A DNA stretch of 20,019 bases from Candidatus Dormiibacterota bacterium (GTDB lineage: Bacteria > Chloroflexota > Dormibacteria > Aeolococcales > Aeolococcaceae): assembly GCA_019236085.1 (NCBI GenBank), contig JAFAJR010000088.1, forward strand, positions 1-20,019. Direction: 5' to 3'. Below, one piece after another: positions 7,708 through 15,057 of this stretch. The notes beneath the pieces are model-generated. The model saw only the letters and a list, made by a program, of their open reading frames with translations. It searched no databases and was not told the origin of the DNA. Within the stretch, counting starts at the first letter, position 1. Every line of letters starts with the position of its first letter. A program made the translations under genes and the position numbers.

Positions 7708-7997
7708 GGCGGGCCAGCCTCGCCTTCATCCGCGTCTACCAGGTGACTGTCGGACCGCTCTTCGGCATGGTCTCCGGCTGCCGCTATCAGCCGACGTGCT
7801 CCCATTACGGCTATGAGGCGATCCAGCGGTTCGGCTTCCGCCGCGGATGGTGGCTGGCGCTGCGCCGCATCGGCCGCTGCCATCCCTTCCATGCCGGGGG
7901 CATCGACCCGGTGCCGGAGGAATACATCAGCTGGCGCGAGGCCAGGCAGCGCCATCGTGAGCTGCACATGGCCGGCGTGAACGAGGGCGTCCGGTGA
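7704..7997 (+). CDS. yidD: Membrane protein insertion efficiency factor YidD
   Basis: YidD is a small membrane-associated protein that supports YidC-dependent insertion. The 97 residues contain the conserved block GCRYQPTCSHYGYEAIQRFG and CHPFHAGGIDPVP. The C-terminus has about 25 extra polar residues (EARQRHRELHMAGVNEG) compared with the shortest family members. The ATG overlaps the rnpA stop and the stop overlaps the GTG of yidC, so expression is coupled on both sides. Confidence 0.93.
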   Translation: MRRASLAFIRVYQVTVGPLFGMVSGCRYQPTCSHYGYEAIQRFGFRRGWWLALRRIGRCHPFHAGGIDPVPEEYISWREARQRHRELHMAGVNEGVR

Positions 7998-9022
7998 TCA
8001 TCTTCACCTTCCTTGGCGGGCCGTTCCAATGGCTGCTGCAGCAGCTCACGGTGTCCTTCGCCGACGTCAGCCTCCTGAAGGCGATCGGCGCTTTCGGACT
8101 CGCGGTGATCGTGCTGACGCTGCTCATCCGTGCCGTGCTGTTCCCGGTGTTCCACTGGCAGCTGCGCCTGCAGCGAAAGATCCAGAACGAGCAGCGGATG
8201 GTGGCTCCGCAACTGCAGGAGCTGCGCAAGAAGTACAAGAAGGAACCGCAGAAGCTCAGCGCGGAGATGAACAAGCTGTACCGCGAGCACGGCATCAGCC
8301 CGTTCAGCTCACTCAGCGGCTGCCTCCCGGCGCTGGTGCAGATGCCGGTGCTGATCGGCCTCTACACGGCCATCCGCACCGTCACCAACTCGCATCTCCT
8401 GGCCACTGCCGGCAAGGGCTTTCTCTGGATCCCCGACCTCTCGCAGTCAGCCGTGACCAACGGCAACTGGAGCGGGCTCCTGACACACGCGGAGTTTCTC
8501 ATCCTGCCTCTCATTGCCGCTGCCTTCACCTTCGCGCAGTCGCGGATGATGATGCCGCCGCCACGCCCGGACATGAGCGACCAGGAACGCTCGATGGCCA
8601 ACGTGAGCAAGCAGATGTCGCTGATCTTCCCGGTGATGATCTTCATCTTCGGGTTGATCCTGCCCCAGGGTCTCGCCATCTACTGGGCGACGGGAACCGC
8701 GTTCATGGTGCTGCAGCAGTTCATCATCGTCGGCTGGGGCGGGCTGAAGGTGCCGGCATGGTTCCCGGGTGCAGCGCGTGTCACCAAGATGACCCATCCG
8801 GAACATGCGGCGGCGCGGCGTGGCCTGCCCTCTCCGGCAGCAGCGCTGGTGGCGCCGTCGCAGCCGAAAGCTGCTGACAACAATGGCAAAAACGGGCAGG
8901 CGGCCGCAGCCGGCAACGGCACCGGCCGCGCCGCGGTGCCGCGGACCCAGACGGCGCAGCGCGCGCTGGCCAGGGCGGAGGCGCGGTCGAAGGGGAACGC
9001 ACGGAGGAGACGGCGCCGGTGA
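7994..9022 (+). CDS. yidC: Membrane protein insertase YidC/Oxa1
   Basis: A 342-residue insertase of the Gram-positive type, without the large periplasmic domain of Gram-negative YidC and without a lipobox. Membrane segments lie at about residues 30-53, 112-127, 167-182, 209-224 and 226-247. Arg46 in LTLLIRAVLFP is the conserved positive residue of the hydrophilic groove, and a charged helical hairpin (about 55-100) follows the first segment. The C-terminal 70 residues are Ala-rich and end in a strongly basic tail (GNARRRRRR), as in forms that bind ribosomes. GTG start overlaps yidD; stop overlaps jag. Confidence 0.95.
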   Translation: MIIFTFLGGPFQWLLQQLTVSFADVSLLKAIGAFGLAVIVLTLLIRAVLFPVFHWQLRLQRKIQNEQRMVAPQLQELRKKYKKEPQKLSAEMNKLYREHGISPFSSLSGCLPALVQMPVLIGLYTAIRTVTNSHLLATAGKGFLWIPDLSQSAVTNGNWSGLLTHAEFLILPLIAAAFTFAQSRMMMPPPRPDMSDQERSMANVSKQMSLIFPVMIFIFGLILPQGLAIYWATGTAFMVLQQFIIVGWGGLKVPAWFPGAARVTKMTHPEHAAARRGLPSPAAALVAPSQPKAADNNGKNGQAAAAGNGTGRAAVPRTQTAQRALARAEARSKGNARRRRRR

Positions 9023-9753
9023 TAACCGAGGATGTGGTCGAGACACGAGGGAGGACCGTCGAGGAGGCGGTGTTGTCGGCGCTCACGCAGCTGGGCATCA
9101 CGCGCGACGAGGCCGAGGTCGAGGTGCTGGTGGGGGGGTCGCGGCCGGTACCCGGCGAGCGGCTGTCGGCGTCGGAAGCCAGGGTGCGGGTGTACCGCAT
9201 CGACGACCACGCCGCCCAGGCCCGGGCGCTCCTGGAAGAGCTGCTGACCCGGATGGAGATCCCCTGCAGGGTTTCGGTGCGTCGTGGAGCTGCGCGCAGC
9301 GACGGCGAGGGGGCGCCGCCGGTGCTGCTGGACATCAGTGGAGACGACCTTGGGCTGCTCATCGGCTGGCGAGGGGAGACGCTTCGTGCGCTGCAGACGG
9401 CCGTCAACCTGATGATGGGCGAGGCAGATTCGGCCGAGGGACGGCGCATCATCCTCGACGTCGAGCGCTACCGAGCGCGCCGCGAGGACCAGGTGCGCGA
9501 GCTGGCCCAGCGTTTGGCGATCAGGGTCAAGCGCAGCGGTGAGAAGTACACCCTCGACCCGATGCACGCCTACGAGCGCCGCGTCATCCACCTGACGCTT
9601 GCGGAGGATCCCGACGTCCGCACGGAAAGCTTCGGCAGGGAGCCGGCGCGGCGGGTTGTCATCCACCCCACCGGCCCGGCTCAGGGCGGCCTCCCGGAAG
9701 CACCGGCGAGGTTCGGTTCGCGACGCGGCTCGTCGTTCGGACGCCGCTACTGA
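9019..9753 (+). CDS. jag: Jag/KhpB RNA-binding protein (Jag_N-KH-R3H)
   Basis: A 244-residue cytoplasmic RNA-binding protein. The N-terminal Jag_N domain (about 1-55) starts with VVETRGRTVEEAVLSAL. A KH domain (about 80-150) has the GxxG loop in LLIGWRGETLRALQTAVN. An R3H domain (about 155-225) shows YERRVIHLTLAEDPDV and the ending SFGREPARRVVIHP. Jag/KhpB proteins are linked to cell-envelope and division control and lie next to yidC in most Gram-positive-type genomes. The GTG overlaps the yidC stop. A short Gly/Arg/Ser-rich tail follows the R3H domain. Confidence 0.95.
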   Translation: MITEDVVETRGRTVEEAVLSALTQLGITRDEAEVEVLVGGSRPVPGERLSASEARVRVYRIDDHAAQARALLEELLTRMEIPCRVSVRRGAARSDGEGAPPVLLDISGDDLGLLIGWRGETLRALQTAVNLMMGEADSAEGRRIILDVERYRARREDQVRELAQRLAIRVKRSGEKYTLDPMHAYERRVIHLTLAEDPDVRTESFGREPARRVVIHPTGPAQGGLPEAPARFGSRRGSSFGRRY

Positions 9754-9863
9754 GCGCCGCGCCGGCAGGACGCGGCATCGCGCTGCTCACCGCCGAACAG
9801 AGCCGGCGCGCGTCGTTCTTCGTCGAGGAGCTCGGCGCCGGGTCGACGCTGGTCACAGTTCCC

Positions 9864-11081
9864 ATGGCCGACCGGGCATCGGTGGCGGTGGCGTTCATGC
9901 TCCGCGCCGGGTCGCGCTACGAGTCCGAGCCCGAGGCGGGGATAAGCCACTTCGTGGAGCACATGGTCTTCAAGGGCGGTGGCCGCTACCCGACCCCACG
10001 CGCCGTCAGCGAGGCCATCGAGGGCGTGGGCGGGGTCCTCAACGCTGCCACCGACCGCGAGGCGACGGTGTTCTGGACACGGGTCCCGGCCGTCGAGCTC
10101 CGCCGCGCCGTCAGCGTCCTGTCCGACATGCTGCTCCGCCCCGTGCTCGACCCGGACGAGGTGGCGCGCGAGCGCCAGGTGGTGATCGAGGAGCTGCGGA
10201 TGTACCAGGACAACCCGCAGGACCAAGTGCAGATCGTGTTCGACGAGGTGATGTTTCCCGGCCATCCGCTGGGGCGTGACGTGGCCGGCACCGAGGAGAC
10301 CGTCAGGTCGTTCACTGCCGACGCGTGCCGCTCCCACCTGGGCAGGCACGTGCGCCCCGACGCACTCGTTGTGTCGATCGCCGGTGCCGTCGATCCCGAG
10401 GCCGCCAAGGCGATGCTCCTCGAGGAGCTCTCACCCTGGGTAGGCGAGCGGTCGTCGGAGCCGCCGCCGGTGCCGCCGCCGGCCACGCCGCCCGACGGAG
10501 AGCCCCTGCGCCTGGTGCGCCGGACGGCCGAACAGGCCAATGTGCTGATCGGCGCCCGGGCCCCGTCCTATCTGGACCCCGACCGCTACGCTGTCGACAT
10601 CCTCAACGTGGTGCTGGGCGAGGGCATGTCGAGCCGCCTCTTCCTCGAGCTGCGGGAACGGCAGGGAGTGGTGTACGACGTGCACTCCTTCACCAGCCGC
10701 CTGGCCGACACCAGTGTGCTGGGCATCGGGCTCGGCGCTGAGCCGCGGCGCATGGCCGGTGCCGCCAAGGCGGCGGTGGCCGAGCTGCGCCGGCTGGCGG
10801 CGGAGGAGGTGGGCGACGCCGAGCTGACCAAGGCCCGGGAATACGCCAAGGGCAGGCTGCTGCTCCAGTTGGAGAGCACCTCGGCACTCTGCGAGTACGC
10901 CGGGCAGCAGCAGTTGCTCACCGGCACGATCGTGGAGCCGGAAGAGGTGGTGAGCCGGCTCGACGCCGTGGATGCCGGCGAAGTCCGCCGGGTGGCGGGC
11001 CGGGTGCTCGACGCCGGGCTGCGCGCCGCGGCGGTGGGGCCGTTTCGCAGCCAGGCACGCCTGGCCGCCGCCCTGGCCTGA
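9864..11081 (+). CDS. M16 family zinc metallopeptidase
   Basis: An insulinase/processing-peptidase relative. The inverted zinc motif HFVEH (residues 29-33 from this ATG) and the downstream Glu region ERQVVIEELRMYQ form the active site; the C-terminal half has the second M16 domain with GMSSRLFLELRERQGVVYDV. The ATG at 9864 starts inside the first expected beta-strand: in-frame sequence reading FFVEELGAGSTLVTVP just upstream looks like the family N-terminus. No ATG, GTG or TTG is in frame there, only CTG at 9750 (overlapping the jag stop) and 9783, and ATC at 9777 six bases after AGGA. The real protein is probably about 432-443 residues. Confidence 0.9.
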   Translation: MADRASVAVAFMLRAGSRYESEPEAGISHFVEHMVFKGGGRYPTPRAVSEAIEGVGGVLNAATDREATVFWTRVPAVELRRAVSVLSDMLLRPVLDPDEVARERQVVIEELRMYQDNPQDQVQIVFDEVMFPGHPLGRDVAGTEETVRSFTADACRSHLGRHVRPDALVVSIAGAVDPEAAKAMLLEELSPWVGERSSEPPPVPPPATPPDGEPLRLVRRTAEQANVLIGARAPSYLDPDRYAVDILNVVLGEGMSSRLFLELRERQGVVYDVHSFTSRLADTSVLGIGLGAEPRRMAGAAKAAVAELRRLAAEEVGDAELTKAREYAKGRLLLQLESTSALCEYAGQQQLLTGTIVEPEEVVSRLDAVDAGEVRRVAGRVLDAGLRAAAVGPFRSQARLAAALA

Positions 11082-11114
11082 CAGCGGCCGGTCGCCGCGC
11101 GCCACCTCGCCCTT

Positions 11115-11120
11115 TAGACT
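11115..11120 (+). promoter_or_regulatory. -10 element of ndk, leaderless spacing
   Basis: TAGACT lies 8 bases before the ndk ATG, with no Shine-Dalgarno in between. A -10 at this distance places transcription start at or within two bases of the ATG, so the mRNA is probably leaderless. Confidence 0.5.
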
Positions 11121-11128
11121 GCCCCGCC

Positions 11129-11581
11129 ATGGCGATCGAGCGCACCCTGGTCCTGGTCAAGCCCGACGGCGTCCAGCGGGCCCTGGTCGGCGAGGTGGTC
11201 GGCCGGTTCGAGCAGCGCGGGCTGCACCTGGTCGGCCTGAAGCTGCTGCGCATGAACCGGGAGCTGGCCGAGCGCCACTACGCCGAGCACGCCGGCAAGG
11301 CGTTCTTCGAGTCCCTGGTCACCTTCATAACCGCGGCGCCGGTGGTGGCCATGGTGTGGGAGGGGCCGTCTGCCGTAGCGCTGGTGCGCACCATGATGGG
11401 TGCGACCGACCCGGCCAACGCGGCACCGGGCACCATCCGCGGCGAGACGGCTGTCAGCATCGGCGCCAACGTGGTGCACGGCAGCGACGGCGCGGAGCGG
11501 GCCGAGCAGGAGATCGCTCTCTTCTTCCAGCCCGGCGAGCTGGTGGACTGGGAGTCGGCCCAGGAGCGCTGGCTCAGCTGA
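11129..11581 (+). CDS. ndk: Nucleoside diphosphate kinase
   Basis: Ndk passes a phosphate from ATP to other nucleoside diphosphates through a phospho-histidine, keeping NTP and dNTP pools in balance. The 150 residues include Lys11 (LVKPDGV), Tyr51 (HYAEH), GTIRGE and the active-site NVVHGSD with catalytic His117 and Ser119. The C-terminus is about 10-15 residues longer than the common 136-140-residue form (QPGELVDWESAQERWLS). The usual RGD is RGE here. The 3' end overlaps lepB on the other strand by 8 bases. Confidence 0.96.
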   Translation: MAIERTLVLVKPDGVQRALVGEVVGRFEQRGLHLVGLKLLRMNRELAERHYAEHAGKAFFESLVTFITAAPVVAMVWEGPSAVALVRTMMGATDPANAAPGTIRGETAVSIGANVVHGSDGAERAEQEIALFFQPGELVDWESAQERWLS

Positions 11582-12380
11582 CGGCGTGCCGCGCCGCGGC
11601 CGCAGCGCGACGGCGTTGACGCCGGCGGCGCCAGCGGACCCGCTCGATCCAGAGCACGCCACCCAGCGGCAGCAGGGCCGAGCCTGTGGTGGCAGTCTCC
11701 AGCGTCGGCCCTGACCCGAGCCCGCCGAAGCGGTTGAGGGGCCAGATCCGCAGGAAAGCCTTGGCCAGGATCTTGTCCCGTGCCACCAGGCCGAAAGCCC
11801 GGGAGTCACTGGAGAAGTTGCGGTTGTCGCCCATGACGAAGTAATCGCCCTGGGGGATCGTCAGTGGCTCCGGCGTGCTGGAGGCGGTGCCGTTGGGCTT
11901 GCAGCAATAGTCCTGCGTGGTCCAGGGCTGGGGAAGGTACGGCTCCTTGAGGAGCTGCCACGGACCCTGGCCACCGGGCTTGATGAGCACCTGAGTGGGC
12001 GAGTGCGACCCGTCTATCTCGATGACGTCGCCGGGCAGGCCGATGACCCGCTTGATGAAGTCACGTGTGGGGTCGGTGGGCGGGACCAGGATGACGATGT
12101 CGCCGCGTGCCGGATTGAGCCCGAAGTCGTACGAGACCTTGCTCGCCAGAAGCAGGTCCTGGTCCTGCAGCGTGCCCACCATGCTGGTGCCCTCGACCCG
12201 CACGGTCTGCAGCGCATTCCAGATGATGATGTAGAGGATCAGGGCTATCAGCACGACCTCGATGAGGTCGCGGGCCCAGCCCGGCATGCCCCAGAAGCGC
12301 CGCCGGCGGGCTCGCTCGGGCTGGTCCGGGCCTGACGGCGGCTGCGCCGTCTCGTCAGGCGCAGGGACTGTCTGGGTCAC
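11574..12380 (-). CDS. lepB: Signal peptidase I
   Basis: Type I signal peptidase cleaves signal peptides from exported proteins at the outer face of the membrane. From the GTG at 12380 (268 aa), a charged N-terminus is followed by a transmembrane helix (about 38-57, IEVVLIALILYIIIW). The catalytic Ser66 is in EGTSMVGTL and the general base Lys110 in RDFIKRVIGLPGD; the GDNRNFSSDSR box is present. The usual SMxPT is SMVGT, so a conserved Pro is Gly. Odd points are an insert with a Cys pair (YCCKPNG) and a hydrophobic stretch plus very basic tail at the C-terminus. The GTG start follows a -10-like CATAAT. Confidence 0.93.
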   Translation of the reverse strand: MTQTVPAPDETAQPPSGPDQPERARRRRFWGMPGWARDLIEVVLIALILYIIIWNALQTVRVEGTSMVGTLQDQDLLLASKVSYDFGLNPARGDIVILVPPTDPTRDFIKRVIGLPGDVIEIDGSHSPTQVLIKPGGQGPWQLLKEPYLPQPWTTQDYCCKPNGTASSTPEPLTIPQGDYFVMGDNRNFSSDSRAFGLVARDKILAKAFLRIWPLNRFGGLGSGPTLETATTGSALLPLGGVLWIERVRWRRRRQRRRAAAAARHAVS

Positions 12381-12387
12381 TCGACCG

Positions 12388-12393
12388 ATTATG
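12388..12393 (-). promoter_or_regulatory. -10 element of lepB, leaderless spacing
   Basis: On the minus strand CATAAT ends 7 bases before the lepB GTG at 12380. No Shine-Dalgarno is visible. The spacing suggests a leaderless or nearly leaderless transcript. Confidence 0.45.
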
Positions 12394-12490
12394 AGGGTTG
12401 GCCTCCGGCTGCCCTGTCCCGGCTGCCAGAATGGTTCACGGTGCCGGCGGGGGGCGGCTTCTCCAGACCGCAACACGGCGAGGTGTGTTC

Positions 12491-13120
12491 ATGGCACTCT
12501 TGACACAAACTCCGTACAAGCAGCGCGCGTTCGACCTGCACGGACTCCAGGGGATCTCGGACCACACGCTCGAAGTTCACTTCGGACTTTATGCCGGATA
12601 TGTCAAAAACACCAACCTGCTCAATGAGCAGCTGGTGGAGATGTGCACCGGCGGGCAGACTGCCTCGCCGGCATACGCCGAGCTGACCCGCCGCCTGGGC
12701 TTCGAGTACAACGGCATGGTGCTGCACGAGTGGTACTTCGGCAATCTCACGAGCCAGACGACAGGCGGTGAGATCTCCAGCTCGTCGGACCTGGGCCGCG
12801 CGCTGGGCGAGTCGTTCGGAGACCTTGAGACCTGGAAGAAGGACTTCACAGCCGTCGGCGCCATGCGCGGCGTGGGCTGGGCGGTGACCTACCTCGACCC
12901 CGCGACAGGCCGGCTCAGCAACCACTGGATCACGCTCCACGAGGACGGCAACATCGCGGGCTTCAAGCCGATCATCGTCATGGACGTATGGGAGCACGCG
13001 TTCCTCCTGGACTACAAGCCGGCGGAGCGTCCGAAGTACATCGAGGCGTTCCTTGCCAACCTGGACGCGGGAACGGCCGAAGCCAGGCTGACGGGCAAGG
13101 AGGACCGGCCGGTCGGCTGA
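12491..13120 (+). CDS. sodA: Superoxide dismutase, Fe/Mn family
   Basis: Converts superoxide to oxygen and peroxide with a mononuclear Fe or Mn centre. The 209 residues keep the four metal ligands: His30 (EVHFGLYAGYV), His79 (VLHEWYF), Asp165 and His169 (MDVWEHAFLLDY). The second-sphere His of the common HxxxH pattern after the first ligand is absent; Tyr34 stands in its place. HEWYF replaces the more usual HxxFW. No signal peptide, so probably cytoplasmic. Start chosen at the ATG 12491, preceded by a weak GAGGTG site. Metal choice cannot be told. sodA is used as a family symbol. Confidence 0.92.
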   Translation: MALLTQTPYKQRAFDLHGLQGISDHTLEVHFGLYAGYVKNTNLLNEQLVEMCTGGQTASPAYAELTRRLGFEYNGMVLHEWYFGNLTSQTTGGEISSSSDLGRALGESFGDLETWKKDFTAVGAMRGVGWAVTYLDPATGRLSNHWITLHEDGNIAGFKPIIVMDVWEHAFLLDYKPAERPKYIEAFLANLDAGTAEARLTGKEDRPVG

Positions 13121-13140
13121 CCCCGCCCGGCACGCCGGCG

Positions 13141-14043
13141 TCAGAGCTGCGGGCCGCGCACCTGGCGGTAGAGGCCGTCGAGCTCCTCGTCGTCGCCGAA
13201 ATGTATCGTCAGGCGGCCTTTGCCGGCCGCACTGCGATGCAGATCCACCGGCAGGCCCAGCGCGGCTTCGAAGCCGCGGCGCAGCGCCTGGTCGTCGGGC
13301 CGCTCCCAGGACCTGAGCGCCGGGCGGCGCGCCGGGTCGACGTTGATGACAGCCTCGGTCTGCGCCAGGCGTTCAACCTCGCGAACCGAGAGCCCCTCGG
13401 CCTCCACGCGTGCTGCCAGCCGTTCCTGCCGCTCTGTCGTGTCCAGCGCCAGGAGCGCCCGGGCGTGTCCCGCTGAGATGCGGCCCTCGATGACAGCCTG
13501 CTGCACTGTCACGGGCAGCCCGAGAAGTCGGATGCTGTTGCTGATGGCGGTGCGGCTGCGGCCCAGGCGGACCGCCACCGCCTCGTGCGTCAGGCCGAAG
13601 CCCTGGACCAGGCGGGCGTACCCCGTCGCCTCCTCGATGGGGTTGAGGTCCGAGCGCAGGAGGTTCTCGGTGAGGGCCAGCTCCAGCGACTCCCGGGGTG
13701 ACTCGACCTCTGCCCGCACGACCGCCGGAATGGCGGCAACCCCGGCGAGTTGCGCGGCCCGCAGCCGGCGTTCCCCCGCCACCAGCTGGTAGCCGTCGCC
13801 GCTGCGCTGCACGACTATGGGGTGCAGCAGGCCGTGGGTGCTGATCGACGACGCAAGGGCTGCGAGGTCGGCCTGGTCGAAGGCGCGCCGCGGCTGCTCG
13901 GGGTTGGGGGCGACCGCCGCCGGGGCGACTGAGATGAGCACCGCATCCTCTCCCACCGCCTCGCGGTCGGCGCCCAGGAGCGCGTCGAGGCCGCGGCCCA
14001 GGCCGCGACGCCGGAAGGACCGCTCCTCGCCGGGTTCGGTCAC
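13141..14043 (-). CDS. parB: Chromosome partitioning protein ParB
   Basis: ParB is the parS-binding CTPase clamp of the chromosome segregation system. The 300-residue protein has the typical N-terminal ParA-stimulating region RRRGLGRGLDALLG (11-24), the CTP-binding box GERRLRAAQLAG (90-101), the NLLRSDLNPIEEA segment (128-139) and a helix-turn-helix (about 151-173, THEAVAVRLGRSRTAISN). A C-terminal dimerisation domain follows. The GTG at 14043 overlaps the parA stop (GTGA). The same frame is open far upstream of the GTG across parA, but that part is antisense-type noise of G+C-rich DNA. Confidence 0.96.
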   Translation of the reverse strand: MTEPGEERSFRRRGLGRGLDALLGADREAVGEDAVLISVAPAAVAPNPEQPRRAFDQADLAALASSISTHGLLHPIVVQRSGDGYQLVAGERRLRAAQLAGVAAIPAVVRAEVESPRESLELALTENLLRSDLNPIEEATGYARLVQGFGLTHEAVAVRLGRSRTAISNSIRLLGLPVTVQQAVIEGRISAGHARALLALDTTERQERLAARVEAEGLSVREVERLAQTEAVINVDPARRPALRSWERPDDQALRRGFEAALGLPVDLHRSAAGKGRLTIHFGDDEELDGLYRQVRGPQL

Positions 14044-14843
14044 ACCGACGACTCCACCGGCTCGGCAGCTGCGATCCCGGAGCGGAGGCGCGCGTCCAGC
14101 GCCGCCGCCAGTGCTGCGTACGCTGTCGCACCCCGGCATGACGCGTCGTACCTGCTGGCCGGCAGGCCGTGGCTGGGTGCCTCGCTGAGCCTGACGTTGC
14201 GGGGGATGAGCGGGCGGAGGATCTGGTCCGGGAAGCGGCGTGCCACCTCGTCGACCACCTCGTGAGCCAGAGCCAGACGACCGTCGAACTGCGTCATCAC
14301 GATGCCCGCGATGCCCAGGTCGGGGTTGAGCTCGCGGCGCAGCAACGAGATCGTGTGCAGCAGCAGTCCGAGGCCTTCGAGCGCGAAGAACTCGCACTGG
14401 ATCGGCACCAGGAGCCGCTGTGCAGCCACGACGCCGTTGACGGTGAGGAGGCCGAGGCTGGGCGGGCAGTCGATGATCACGTAGTCGTCGCGGGGGTCGA
14501 GACCGCGGAGAGCGTCGGCGAGCCGGTGCTCCCGGCGGGGCAGGCTGACGAGCTCGATCTCGGAGCCGGCCAGCGCGATGCTCGAGGGGACCAGCGTGAG
14601 CCGCTCCACCAATGTGGGCATGCGCGCCGCTTCGATGGGCCGGCCGAGGACGACGACGTCGTAGACCCCGGTGGTGACCGAACGGCGCGGGATCCCCAGG
14701 CCCGACGTGAGGTTGGCCTGTGGGTCGAGGTCGATGAGCAGCACCCGCCGTCCAAGGTCCGCCAGCGAGGTGGCGACGTTGATCGCGGTGGTCGTCTTGC
14801 CGACGCCCCCCTTTTGGTTCGCCACGGCGAGGACGATGGGCAC
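14040..14843 (-). CDS. parA: Chromosome partitioning ATPase ParA (Soj)
   Basis: A 267-residue P-loop ATPase that forms a nucleoid-bound gradient moving ParB-parS complexes. The deviant Walker A QKGGVGKTTT (10-19) with its signature lysine, the Walker A' block LLIDLDPQANLTSGLG and the Walker B VIIDCPPSLG are all present. It starts at the GTG 14843, six bases after the box TACGCT. It is transcribed with parB, opposite to the rpmH-jag operon, whereas parAB usually runs in the same direction as that operon. Confidence 0.97.
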   Translation of the reverse strand: MPIVLAVANQKGGVGKTTTAINVATSLADLGRRVLLIDLDPQANLTSGLGIPRRSVTTGVYDVVVLGRPIEAARMPTLVERLTLVPSSIALAGSEIELVSLPRREHRLADALRGLDPRDDYVIIDCPPSLGLLTVNGVVAAQRLLVPIQCEFFALEGLGLLLHTISLLRRELNPDLGIAGIVMTQFDGRLALAHEVVDEVARRFPDQILRPLIPRNVRLSEAPSHGLPASRYDASCRGATAYAALAAALDARLRSGIAAAEPVESSV

Positions 14844-14849
14844 CGGCGG

Positions 14850-14855
14850 AGCGTA
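14850..14855 (-). promoter_or_regulatory. -10 element of parAB, leaderless spacing
   Basis: TACGCT on the minus strand ends 6 bases before the parA GTG, exactly the distance that puts +1 on the first base of the start codon. No Shine-Dalgarno is seen before parA. Confidence 0.45.
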
Positions 14856-14888
14856 GCGCGACGCTGTGGTGCCGCGAAGGACCGTCAG

Positions 14889-14977
14889 TTATGCACAGTG
14901 TCCCCAACAGGGGTCGTCCACCGATCTGCCCGATGTGATCACGCTGGAGTGTGTGCGAGGGCGCTGATTGTGGAAAA
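14889..14977. promoter_or_regulatory. Two DnaA boxes upstream of parA
   Basis: TTATGCACA (14889-14897, plus strand) and TTTTCCACA (14969-14977, minus strand) both match TTWTNCACA fully. They lie 71 bases apart in the 214-bp gap between parA and the gene at 15058. The pair is opposed, like the pair upstream of dnaA. It could be a DnaA-controlled promoter region or part of an origin. Confidence 0.55.
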
Positions 14978-14985
14978 GCGCTTGC

Positions 14986-15001
14986 GTAGGCACGTGAAAC
15001 T
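14986..15001. promoter_or_regulatory. Half parS site upstream of parA
   Basis: The 16 bases carry a perfect CACGTGAAAC (14991-15000) half of the parS palindrome TGTTTCACGTGAAACA, while the left five bases do not match. Position next to parAB supports ParB binding, but a one-sided match may bind weakly or be chance. Confidence 0.35.
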
Positions 15002-15043
15002 CGCCGGCGTGGGTGGCGCGGCCCGGCGAGGCGCGCGGCTTCG

Positions 15044-15049
15044 TAGAAT
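15044..15049 (+). promoter_or_regulatory. -10 element of the 15058 gene, leaderless spacing
   Basis: TAGAAT ends 8 bases before the ATG at 15058, the same arrangement as TAGACT before ndk. There is no Shine-Dalgarno, so a leaderless transcript is likely. Confidence 0.5.
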
Positions 15050-15057
15050 CCGACGCC

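Noticed and set aside
8680..9666. 328-codon minus-strand ORF opposite yidC and jag
   Set aside because: Antisense to two well-supported genes and without recognisable motifs.
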